Assembly (NCBI GenBank): GCA_013695715.1
Contig: JACCZZ010000105.1
Location: 1 to 5,041 of the forward strand
Length of the DNA stretch: 5,041 nt
Direction: 5' to 3'
DNA from: Chitinophagales bacterium
GTDB taxonomy: Bacteria > Bacteroidota > Bacteroidia > Chitinophagales > UBA10324
A program made the position numbers and the translations under genes. The notes below the pieces were generated by a model. The model saw only the letters and a program-made list of their open reading frames with translations. It did no database searches and had not been told where the DNA came from. Shown one piece after another: positions 1 to 5,041 of the stretch (its first letter is position 1; each line of letters begins with the position of its first letter).

Positions 1-1070
1 CTAAGCGTCTCCTGATGTTCTAATTCGGTTTCACCACAAAATCCACTTATAATATCTGTTGATATTCCACAGTCAGGAATAATCTTTTTTATAGAATCAA
101 TCTTATTAATGTACCATTCGCGATCATAGGTTCTGTTCATCCTTTTCAATACATCACTGCTGCCAGACTGCACCGGAAGGTGGATGTTTTTACAAATATT
201 TTTATGCGCAGCGATAGTAAACAATACATCATCTGAAATGTCTTTGGGATGAGAGGTAGAAAAGCGTACCCTTAGTAAAGGATCAACTTTTGCTACATGT
301 GCAAGCAGTTGAGCAAAATTTACCTGTGCACTCGATTCTGCATTGTGGTATGCGTACGAATCAACATTTTGACCAAGGAGTGTCACTTCACGGTAGCCAT
401 TATCGAATAACAACTTAGCTTCCTCAATAATAGATTCAGGATTGCGGCTACGCTCTCTGCCACGGGTAAAGGGTACTACACAAAATGAGCACATATTATT
501 GCAGCCTCTCATAATGGAAATAAAAGCACTTATGCCATTTCCATGAAGTCTTATTGGACTGATGTCGGCATATGTTTCTTCACGCGATAACAATACATTC
601 ACCCCTTTCTGCCCTTCTTCAGCACGTGCAACAAGCAAAGGAAGATCACGGTATGCATCCGGCCCTACAACAATGTCAACTATTTTTTCTTCCTCTAAAA
701 ATTTAGATTTCAACCTTTCAGCCATACAGCCTAATACCGCTATTAGAGCTTCCGGATTTCTTTTTTTTACTTTTTTAAATTCTCTCAATCGCTGTCGAAC
801 ACGCTGCTCTGCATTTTCACGAATGGAACAGGTGTTGATCATTACAAGATCAGCATCAAGAAAATTCTGAGTGGCAGTAAATCCATCTTTTGTCATGATA
901 GAAGCAATGATCTCAGAATCGCTGAAGTTCATTGCACAACCATAGCTCTCTATGTAGAAAGAGCGTTTGCTTTTATAAGAGTGCTCTAACGGTAAGTTTT
1001 CCATTTCCAGCACCTCGCCAATCACTGGTTCATTGAAAATTTTAGAAGGTATATCGGATTTGAATAACAT
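1..1070 (-). CDS. miaB: tRNA-2-methylthio-N6-dimethylallyladenosine synthase MiaB, 3'-truncated by window edge
   Basis: MiaB is a cytosolic radical-SAM enzyme that adds a methylthio group to i6A at position 37 of tRNAs reading UNN codons, using two [4Fe-4S] clusters and two SAM molecules; this steadies codon pairing. The ORF is open from ATG at 1068-1070 to the left edge, giving 356 full codons. The N-terminal MTTase (UPF0004) domain spans about residues 35-140 with cluster cysteines C45 (ESYGCAMN), C81 ([10 protein letters not shown]) and C115 (LGCMAER). The radical-SAM domain begins near 176 and holds the CxxxCxxC motif, C190/C194/C197, in [27 protein letters not shown] (233-239) separates MiaB from its relatives RimO and MtaB. 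Homologues are usually 440-500 residues, so about 100 residues, including the TRAM tRNA-binding domain, lie outside the window. No Shine-Dalgarno is visible; M23 is a possible later start, but the ATG chosen follows a promoter-like box closely. All catalytic cysteines present are intact. Confidence 0.97.
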   Translation of the reverse strand, partial: MLFKSDIPSKIFNEPVIGEVLEMENLPLEHSYKSKRSFYIESYGCAMNFSDSEIIASIMTKDGFTATQNFLDADLVMINTCSIRENAEQRVRQRLREFKKVKKRNPEALIAVLGCMAERLKSKFLEEEKIVDIVVGPDAYRDLPLLVARAEEGQKGVNVLLSREETYADISPIRLHGNGISAFISIMRGCNNMCSFCVVPFTRGRERSRNPESIIEEAKLLFDNGYREVTLLGQNVDSYAYHNAESSAQVNFAQLLAHVAKVDPLLRVRFSTSHPKDISDDVLFTIAAHKNICKNIHLPVQSGSSDVLKRMNRTYDREWYINKIDSIKKIIPDCGISTDIISGFCGETELEHQETL

Positions 1071-1089
1071 TGATCAGGAAATGGAAGTC

Positions 1090-1116
1090 CAAAAATAACA
1101 ATTTGCTTCCCTTCAA
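1090..1116 (-). promoter_or_regulatory. Probable miaB promoter (Bacteroidota -7/-33 type)
   Basis: On the minus strand, 1097-1090 reads TATTTTTG, an exact match to the Bacteroidota -7 consensus TAnnTTTG. A TTG at 1116-1114 lies 16 nt further upstream and could serve as the -33 element. Transcription would begin near 1085, leaving a leader of about 15 nt before the miaB ATG. In AT-rich DNA such a match can arise by chance, so this rests on position as much as on sequence. Confidence 0.42.
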
Positions 1117-1142
1117 TTATCATATATAAGGACGGCTTATAA

Positions 1143-1246
1143 GCAATCAGGAAAATCTCTGAGCAGAAATTATCTGATTAAGTTAAGAAAGAGGTTAAGC
1201 TTAAATAGTGAGTTGATCTTTACTTTTATTCTTACCACCTGATTGC
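1143..1246. repeat. 9-bp inverted repeat pair bounding about 104 bp
   Basis: GCAATCAGG at 1143-1151 and its perfect complement CCTGATTGC at 1238-1246 face each other. The left arm abuts a 10-bp palindrome GCTTATAAGC (1135-1144). The interior has no ORF or recognisable RNA; it only contains more short AT-rich symmetries such as TTAAGCTTAA (1195-1204). The arms resemble the GCAATCTG core of the repeats at 1528-1535 and 1695-1702, so this could be a remnant of the same family, but a 9-bp pair within 200 bp is not rare by chance. Confidence 0.22.
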
Positions 1247-1273
1247 GCAAAAGAATGCCTAGCAATATTCAGA

Positions 1274-1387
1274 TCAGCATCCCTCCAGCAAGTCAATTCC
1301 TAAAAAGATAATAGCCAGCCAGGCAAGGCCTTTGAATAAGAAAAATAAGAAAGCTCCAATTCCAATCCGCCTTAGCCACGATTTCAT
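1274..1387 (-). CDS. Very small single-span membrane protein, 37 residues
   Basis: The ATG at 1385-1387 opens a 37-codon frame ending in TGA at 1274-1276. The product has a short basic head (MKSWLRR), one hydrophobic segment of about residues 8-31 (IGIGAFLFFLFKGLAWLAII and onward) interrupted by a single lysine at 19, and a short acidic tail (DLLEGC). By the positive-inside rule the N-terminus should face the cytoplasm. The frame extends upstream to a TTG at 1454-1456 (60 residues), but that start has no promoter signal, whereas the ATG lies 22 nt after an exact TAnnTTTG box, so I prefer the short form. The gene stands alone between miaB and the repeats, on the miaB strand, about 200 bp upstream of it. 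Short proteins of this look occur as unnamed hypotheticals in Bacteroidota, to my recollection; I cannot confirm homology or assign a function. A chance hydrophobic ORF is the alternative. Confidence 0.5.
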   Translation of the reverse strand: MKSWLRRIGIGAFLFFLFKGLAWLAIIFLGIDLLEGC

Positions 1388-1409
1388 TGCGCCGTTATTT
1401 GAAGTTGCG

Positions 1410-1417
1410 CAAAGATA
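1410..1417 (-). promoter_or_regulatory. -7-like promoter box for the small membrane protein
   Basis: The minus strand reads TATCTTTG here, matching TAnnTTTG exactly and ending 22 nt before the ATG of the 37-residue ORF. The expected start of transcription is about 17 nt upstream of the ATG. No convincing -33 TTTG lies at the usual distance, which weakens the call. The box overlaps the palindrome TTGCGCAA at 1405-1412. Confidence 0.4.
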
Positions 1418-1497
1418 TATCACAAATAGTGTGACGGCAGAGTAAATCAACAGCAATCGAATTCATGCTGTCAGTAACCCAAATTCGTCATCATATG

Positions 1498-1596
1498 TTT
1501 GCAAAGCACATTTTTATTCTGGGTGAGGCAATCTGTTTAATGTGGTGAAGTTTACTTTTATTTCTACCTAATTCCCAACAGCTTGCTCCTTCGCTC
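1498..1596 (+). repeat. Dispersed-type repeat, copy A (diverged)
   Basis: This copy runs from TTTGCAAAGC through a T-run to GAGGCAATCTGTTTAAT and on to TCCTTCGCTC (1587-1596). It aligns with copy B at 1664-1751 across its length. Matching blocks are TTTGC, ATTTTT, the core GCAATCTGTT, GTnAAnTT and the shared 10-mer TCCTTCGCTC; copy B lacks roughly a dozen bases near the end. By eye the core 35 bp are about three quarters identical. The 'GTCATTGCGA ... GAAGCAATCTG' style is common to REP-like intergenic repeats in many bacterial genomes. Family membership is inferred, not shown. Confidence 0.42.
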
Positions 1597-1663
1597 TCAA
1601 CTCAAGGCCTTGCTGCTCATTGCAATGACAGCATTGTGGAAAGACCACTCAATCAAAACCGTC

Positions 1664-1751
1664 TTTGCGAACCCCGATTTTTTATAGCGATGAAGCAATC
1701 TGTTCGATATAGTAAAATTAATTTTTCATGTTCTTCCCTTATCCTTCGCTC
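1664..1751 (+). repeat. Dispersed-type repeat, copy B (diverged)
   Basis: This is the second copy of the unit at 1498-1596, offset by 166-167 bp in the front part and 155 bp at the end because of a deletion near TTCTTCCC. It is preceded by GTC, giving GTCTTTGCGAACCCC, close to the GTCATTGCGA head typical of such repeats, and it contains GATGAAGCAATCTGTTCG. Between the copies, GCAATGACAG (1622-1631) is the complement of such a head (CTGTCATTGC), which suggests a third, inverted fragment. No protein is encoded. Confidence 0.42.
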
Positions 1752-1793
1752 CTAGATATTTAGCTTTTATAATTTCCATCTTCCCGATAGATT

Positions 1794-1812
1794 GATTTCT
1801 TAATTAGAAATC
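1794..1812. other. AT-rich hairpin upstream of mgtE
   Basis: GATTTCT (1794-1800) and AGAAATC (1806-1812) form a perfect 7-bp stem around the loop TAATT. It lies about 110 bp before the mgtE start. It is too AT-rich and has too poor a T-tract to be a good terminator; it could be an operator or leader structure, or chance. Confidence 0.2.
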
Positions 1813-1920
1813 TAAATAAACAACCATCGGATTTATATTCATGATGAACCTAGTGCCAGCTCTTAATATTAGCCCTGTAACTCTTATTTTTAGCGACGAA
1901 TACCTTGTAATTATTTTTTT

Positions 1921-3291
1921 ATGATTGAACCCGACGATATCAGGAATCTTCTTGAAGAAGAACGCAAAGAGGAGCTTAGTGCCATCCTGAATGAAATGGT
2001 TCTCACCGATATCATTGAACTTCTCCACGAATTGCCTGAAGAAGACAACGCAATTGTTTTTGACCTGCTGGAGTTACCGCTAGCCCTAAAAACTTTCAAG
2101 CTTTTAGAACCCTCAGTTCAGAAAGAACTCATTCGTAACCTTCGGCATGAGAAAGCTGCGCAACTGCTTAATGATCTGCCTGCTGATGACCGTACCGCAT
2201 TTTTTGAAGAACTGCCAAGTGCAGTAGTAAAAGAACTGCTAAAGCTGCTTTCAAACGAAGAGCGCACCATTACGCTTTCATTGTTAGGCTATCCTGAGCA
2301 CAGTGTAGGCAGGTTAATGAGCCCCGATTATCTGGCGGTGCAAAAAGAATGGACGGTGAAGCAGGTGCTCGATTATGTGCGTGAAAATGGGCACGACAGC
2401 GAAACAGTAAATGTGATTTATGTAATAGATGAAAAAGGAGTTCTGAGAGATGACATTCGAATTCGTGAAGTATTATTTGTCTCTCCTGATAAAACGATGA
2501 GCGAGATCATGGATAATCGCTTTCTCGCCCTTTCAGTAAATGATGATGAGGAAACGGCCATTGGAGCATTCAGGAATAATAACCGTTTTGCACTGCCTGT
2601 GATAGATGAGGGCGGCATTCTTATAGGCATTGTAACCATTGATGATGTGCTGCGACTTGCTGAAGACGAAGATACAGAAGACATACAGAAAATAGGAGGT
2701 GTTGAAGCGCTGGAAGAGCCATATATGTCAGTTCCCTTTTTCAAGCTTATGCAAAAACGCGCCGGCTGGCTTACGGTTTTATTTTTGGGTGAAATGCTTA
2801 CTGCAACGGCGATGGGTTATTTTGAAGATGAAATTTCGAGAGCTGTCGTACTTGCTTTATTCATTCCACTTATTATATCAAGCGGCGGCAATTCTGGATC
2901 TCAGGCATCTACACTTATCATCCGCGCCCTTGCTCTGGGCGAGGTTACTCTTGCTGACTGGTGGCAGATTATGCGGCGAGAGATTCTATCAGGGTTTTTT
3001 CTTGGATCAATACTCGGTGTCATTGGCTTTATTCGTGTCGCTACATGGACACTCTTTACAGATCTTTATGGCCCACATTGGCTACTTGTAGCTTTTACGG
3101 TCGCTTTCTCATTAATAGGTGTCGTTCTTTGGGGAACACTCTCTGGCTCAATGCTTCCCCTGTTGCTGAAGAAAGCCGGTACAGATCCTGCTGTTTCCTC
3201 TGCCCCCTTTGTGGCAACACTCGTAGATGTTACAGGCCTGGTGATTTATTTCTCCATTGCCATCACCTTATTACATGGTACTCTGCTGTAA
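1921..3291 (+). CDS. mgtE: Magnesium transporter/channel MgtE
   Basis: MgtE is a homodimeric inner-membrane Mg2+ channel whose cytosolic domains close the pore when internal Mg2+ is high. The 456-residue product matches the usual ~450. Residues 1-125 form the acidic helical N domain (LLHELPEEDNAIVFDLLE, LLNDLPADDRTAFFEELP). Two CBS domains follow, about 128-190 (from SVGRLMSPDY) and 192-250 (MDNRFLALSV, ALPVIDEGG, GIVTIDDVL). The plug-helix linker is about 251-275. Five membrane segments lie near 283-301, 307-330, 355-377, 386-408 and 428-452. Family signatures are PLIISSGGNSGSQASTLIIR (316-335) and DPAVSSAPFVATLVDVTG (422-439), where D436 corresponds to the pore selectivity aspartate (D432 in the Thermus thermophilus protein). 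The ATG at 1921 is the only ATG after the in-frame stop at 1891; no Shine-Dalgarno is seen, only a T-run. It appears monocistronic, facing a convergent terminator 50 bp downstream. Expression control is not evident; gating by Mg2+ is the known family regulation. Confidence 0.97.
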   Translation: MIEPDDIRNLLEEERKEELSAILNEMVLTDIIELLHELPEEDNAIVFDLLELPLALKTFKLLEPSVQKELIRNLRHEKAAQLLNDLPADDRTAFFEELPSAVVKELLKLLSNEERTITLSLLGYPEHSVGRLMSPDYLAVQKEWTVKQVLDYVRENGHDSETVNVIYVIDEKGVLRDDIRIREVLFVSPDKTMSEIMDNRFLALSVNDDEETAIGAFRNNNRFALPVIDEGGILIGIVTIDDVLRLAEDEDTEDIQKIGGVEALEEPYMSVPFFKLMQKRAGWLTVLFLGEMLTATAMGYFEDEISRAVVLALFIPLIISSGGNSGSQASTLIIRALALGEVTLADWWQIMRREILSGFFLGSILGVIGFIRVATWTLFTDLYGPHWLLVAFTVAFSLIGVVLWGTLSGSMLPLLLKKAGTDPAVSSAPFVATLVDVTGLVIYFSIAITLLHGTLL

Positions 3292-3340
3292 TCATTGGAA
3301 TTTTGGTTAGATGTGTGATTTCTATTCACGTACATAAATG

Positions 3341-3369
3341 AAAAAACCCGGAAGTATTCTATTCCGGGC
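3341..3369 (-). terminator. Rho-independent terminator of the minus-strand operon, possibly bidirectional
   Basis: CCCGGAA (3347-3353) pairs perfectly with TTCCGGG (3362-3368) around an 8-nt loop. Read on the minus strand, the stem is followed directly by six T (3346-3341), a textbook terminator about 25 bp after the stop of the barrel-protein gene. On the plus strand the stem is followed only by CTTTAG, so it would terminate mgtE transcripts less efficiently, though its placement between convergent genes makes double use plausible. Confidence 0.87.
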
Positions 3370-3393
3370 TTTAGAAAAAATGATTGATTACCA

Positions 3394-4491
3394 TTAAAAC
3401 TCGAAGGCGAGTCCGGCAGATGCTGGTGTCAATACGGGTCCTGTGCCTGATTCAAAAACGTCAGACAAGCTGTAATTCACAAAAACATTTATCCACCCAT
3501 AGCCCATTCTGCCTGTTACTCCATATTTAAAACGGTTCAAATTGAAATCATCGTGCTGCTTGGTTTTATCCCCATTGCCAGTTTTGGTTTTAGTATGAGC
3601 TCCCAATAAATATTCTCCAAAACCACCCAATGCAATGTGAAATGATTTACTTAAGTCTGTGTTTGACTCATAACGGAGCATTATTGGTATGCCCACATAT
3701 TCTGCTGACAGCTTGTTTTTTGACAATGCTATTTCGCTGGTCGTAAACGCAACTGAGTCAATCTTAGGAATAAGCACATCGTCTGTATTGAACTTATATG
3801 AATTCAATTCTAAGAAGGCACCGTATGAGAGCCACAAATGGTGCCCTACGAGATTTAATTGCTGATTAATTACGTGCAGGTTTACGCCCCAGGATTTGCC
3901 TGGATTTGGTTCTAATGCATCATAAGGACCTGAAAAATTGGAACTCAGGGACGGGCCGAAATAATTATTTAATCCGATATCAAGCAGTGCAAACCTGGTG
4001 CGGATATTTTTCATCTCGTCATCATTTTCATCTTCATCTTCACAATCCTCCTCATCTTTGAAAACATTGACCTTAGCGTCTCCTTCATCATCGTCATCTA
4101 CTATCATTTTCCATTTGCCTATGCGTACTTCTGTGGAATCAGTGTCAGGGTCTTCAGGTGCATCTGGGGGGAACGGTGCATCTGGAGGCGAAGACATGTC
4201 TGGAAGAGAGGGCATGTCTAGAAGCGAAGGCAAGTCTGGAAGAGAGGGCACCTGAGGCCAGGTAAAATTATCATCCAATGAATCAAAGAGTTGCCAATTC
4301 TCTTCTTTGAGCTTATCTTTCATTACAGACAAGGAATCACGGAGTTGATCCATCTGTTGTTGTAACTGGGCTTTGAATTCATCCATCTGTTGCCTGAATT
4401 CTTCCTGTTGTTGAGGTGTCCATCCATTCTGTTGGGAAAAAGCCGTCATCGGAACAAATAAGAACATTAACTGCACGAGAAAATTTTTCAT
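3394..4491 (-). CDS. Secreted outer-membrane beta-barrel protein (PorT-like) with coiled coil and hexapeptide repeats
   Basis: The 365-residue product begins with a Sec signal peptide (MKNFLVQLMFLFVPMTAFSQ, cleavage probably after S19). A Gln-rich amphipathic, probably coiled-coil segment follows (about 25-70). Six tandem Pro/Asp hexapeptides lie at 81-116, then a very acidic stretch at 131-159 (VDDDDEGD, DEEDCEDEDENDDE). The C-terminal half, about 165-365, shows alternating aromatic/hydrophobic strands with turns (YVGIPIMLRYES, FHIALGGFGEYLLGAHTKTK, NRFKYGVTGRMGYGWINVFV) and a terminal phenylalanine (AGLAFEF), as in the outer-membrane beta-barrel/PorT family of Bacteroidota. The barrel should sit in the outer membrane with the N-terminal part probably in the periplasm; the acidic stretch could bind Ca2+, but no canonical EF-hand is seen. 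The start was chosen because ATG directly precedes the signal peptide. It lies 95 bp downstream of the edge gene, with no clear promoter between, and ends at the terminator at 3341-3369. Specific function unknown. Confidence 0.88.
   Translation of the reverse strand: MKNFLVQLMFLFVPMTAFSQQNGWTPQQQEEFRQQMDEFKAQLQQQMDQLRDSLSVMKDKLKEENWQLFDSLDDNFTWPQVPSLPDLPSLLDMPSLPDMSSPPDAPFPPDAPEDPDTDSTEVRIGKWKMIVDDDDEGDAKVNVFKDEEDCEDEDENDDEMKNIRTRFALLDIGLNNYFGPSLSSNFSGPYDALEPNPGKSWGVNLHVINQQLNLVGHHLWLSYGAFLELNSYKFNTDDVLIPKIDSVAFTTSEIALSKNKLSAEYVGIPIMLRYESNTDLSKSFHIALGGFGEYLLGAHTKTKTGNGDKTKQHDDFNLNRFKYGVTGRMGYGWINVFVNYSLSDVFESGTGPVLTPASAGLAFEF
4144..4251 (-). repeat. Six 18-bp tandem repeats inside the barrel-protein gene
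   Basis: Six in-frame 18-bp units encode VPSLPD, LPSLLD, MPSLPD, MSSPPD, APFPPD and APEDPD (residues 81-116). The first four units are closely alike at DNA level (plus strand, for example GGAAGAGAGGGCATGTCT and AGAAGCGAAGGCAAGTCT), while the last two have drifted. The result is a proline-rich, extended linker between the coiled coil and the acidic stretch, and it could vary in length without a frameshift. Confidence 0.85.
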
Positions 4492-4586
4492 GATTTTACT
4501 TGATTTATTGTGTTTAATTAATTGAAGGGTTAGGTTTAAAGTTTTACCATTTTATCATTCTTTAGAAGTTCAACTTTTATGAAGAT

Positions 4587-5041
4587 TTATTTCTTTTTAG
4601 CATTACCAGTTTTTTTCTTGTGTGAAAATGTATGGTAGAAAGCAAACTTATCCGTGTGAATGGAAACCGCAACGGCTTCTTTTGATTTAAGCTGATCCAA
4701 TGTATCTGATGAATTTTTGATCAGATCGCCACGGCCACTAAGGCGAAGCAGTTCAGCGCCTACAACGGAGGCAAAAGAGAGCCATGAACCCCCACTGAAA
4801 GCATTTGAATTTTGATTTGAGGCGTTACTTACCTCATCATCATAAACTGCAACCAGATACGGTGCTTTGCTAAGCGGTTGAATATAGGGTATGCTATTGA
4901 GTTGACGAATCATTAAAGGTTTCATTGGTGTAGAAGAAACTGCTGCCAAATCAAAATCTTCTTTCAAGCTGTTCCTAATCTTTTTTCTGCCATTTTCTGT
5001 TTTACCATTTACCGGATTATTGGTAGAATTCACCGATGCAA
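4587..5041 (-). CDS. Unrecognised protein, C-terminal part, entering from the right edge
   Basis: The reading frame is open from the right edge to TAA at 4587-4589, about 150 codons. A GTG at 5031-5033 could initiate, but the frame continues upstream without a stop (ALA-SER before the valine), there is no ribosome-binding signal, and the first visible residues are a low-complexity Asn/Thr/Lys linker. I therefore take it as the 3' end of a longer gene. The visible part has a disordered start (NSTNNPVNGKTENGRKK), a compact middle (about MKPLMIRQLNSIPYIQPLSK through SWLSFASVVGAELLRLSGRG), then SSDTLDQLKSKEAVAVSIHT and a very basic tail ending KKKTGNAKKK. No membrane span, catalytic motif or named domain is evident in it. 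It is followed after 95 bp by the secreted barrel gene on the same strand. Bacteroidota often place such linker-rich proteins (anti-sigma factors with a periplasmic C-terminus) before an envelope protein, so that is one possibility; I cannot support it from residues. Confidence 0.72.
   Translation of the reverse strand, partial: ASVNSTNNPVNGKTENGRKKIRNSLKEDFDLAAVSSTPMKPLMIRQLNSIPYIQPLSKAPYLVAVYDDEVSNASNQNSNAFSGGSWLSFASVVGAELLRLSGRGDLIKNSSDTLDQLKSKEAVAVSIHTDKFAFYHTFSHKKKTGNAKKK

Larger units (their letters stand above)
1457..1920. other. 464-bp intergenic region upstream of mgtE
   Basis: No convincing gene is seen on either strand. The stretch holds two diverged direct repeats (about 1498-1596 and 1664-1751), an inverted-looking repeat end between them (GCAATGACAG at 1622-1631), and, near mgtE, an AT-rich hairpin (1794-1812). 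Stop codons are frequent in all frames, and the in-frame TAG at 1891-1893 rules out a longer mgtE. I do not recognise a known magnesium-sensing riboswitch, and no strong promoter box is present: TAGCTTTT at 1761-1768 matches the -7 consensus at all but its last base. Confidence 0.6.

Noticed and set aside
562..870. 102-codon plus-strand ORF, serine- and arginine-rich
   Set aside because: It lies wholly antisense to conserved miaB codons and its composition is that of a shadow frame.
1388..1456. TTG-initiated extension of the small membrane protein to 60 residues
   Set aside because: The promoter-like box at 1410-1417 lies inside it, and the ATG at 1385-1387 is the only ATG in frame.
1804..2028. 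74-codon minus-strand ORF across the mgtE start
   Set aside because: Half of it is antisense to the conserved MgtE N domain, and it has no recognisable protein character.
2418..2744. 108-codon minus-strand ORF, serine-rich
   Set aside because: Antisense to the CBS domains of mgtE; the serine richness mirrors acidic codons on the other strand.
2699..3341. Two plus-strand ORFs (2699-3091 and 2961-3341) in other frames of mgtE
   Set aside because: They overlap the well-conserved membrane domain of MgtE, whose own frame is intact, so no frameshift or overlapping gene is needed.
4144..4251. Short regular repeats suggestive of a CRISPR-like array
   Set aside because: The 18-bp units are contiguous, without spacers, keep the reading frame and encode a hexapeptide, so they are a coding tandem repeat.
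3998..4255. 85-codon plus-strand ORF with Ser and Gly repeats
   Set aside because: It is the antisense reading of the acidic stretch and hexapeptide repeats of the barrel gene.

Overview
The window looks like a piece of a Bacteroidota chromosome (a Chitinophagales or Sphingobacteriales relative would fit). The reasons are: a MiaB with the '[14 protein letters not shown]' ending that I associate with this phylum; a Bacteroidota-style MgtE; a secreted beta-barrel protein of the PorT-like type; starts without clear Shine-Dalgarno sequences; and upstream boxes matching the Bacteroidota -7 consensus TAnnTTTG. The sequence is moderately AT-rich and the spaces between genes more so. The taxonomy is inferred from the sequence alone.

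Layout. Positions 1-1070 (minus strand) hold the first 356 codons of miaB, a tRNA methylthiotransferase whose C-terminus runs off the left edge. An 850-bp stretch without a large gene follows (1071-1920). It contains a probable miaB promoter, a very short membrane-protein gene (1274-1387, minus) with its own -7-like box, and two diverged copies of a roughly 90-100 bp dispersed-type repeat (about 1498-1596 and 1664-1751). Positions 1921-3291 (plus) encode a complete MgtE magnesium channel/transporter. A strong hairpin terminator at 3341-3369 separates it from a convergent minus-strand pair: a secreted outer-membrane beta-barrel protein with a coiled coil, six hexapeptide repeats and an acidic stretch (3394-4491), and, 95 bp upstream of it, the C-terminal part of an unrecognised protein that enters from the right edge (4587-5041).

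How the genes relate. miaB (translation fidelity) and mgtE (Mg2+ uptake) are housekeeping genes with no evident functional link. The right-hand minus-strand pair is probably one transcription unit, read first through the edge gene and then the barrel gene, and ending at the shared terminator. The edge gene might be an envelope-stress or anti-sigma-type regulator, but this is only a contextual guess. I see no CRISPR array, transposase, phage gene, rRNA or tRNA, and nothing that amounts to a clearly new system. The best leads are the 37-residue membrane protein, the decayed repeats and the repeat-bearing barrel protein.
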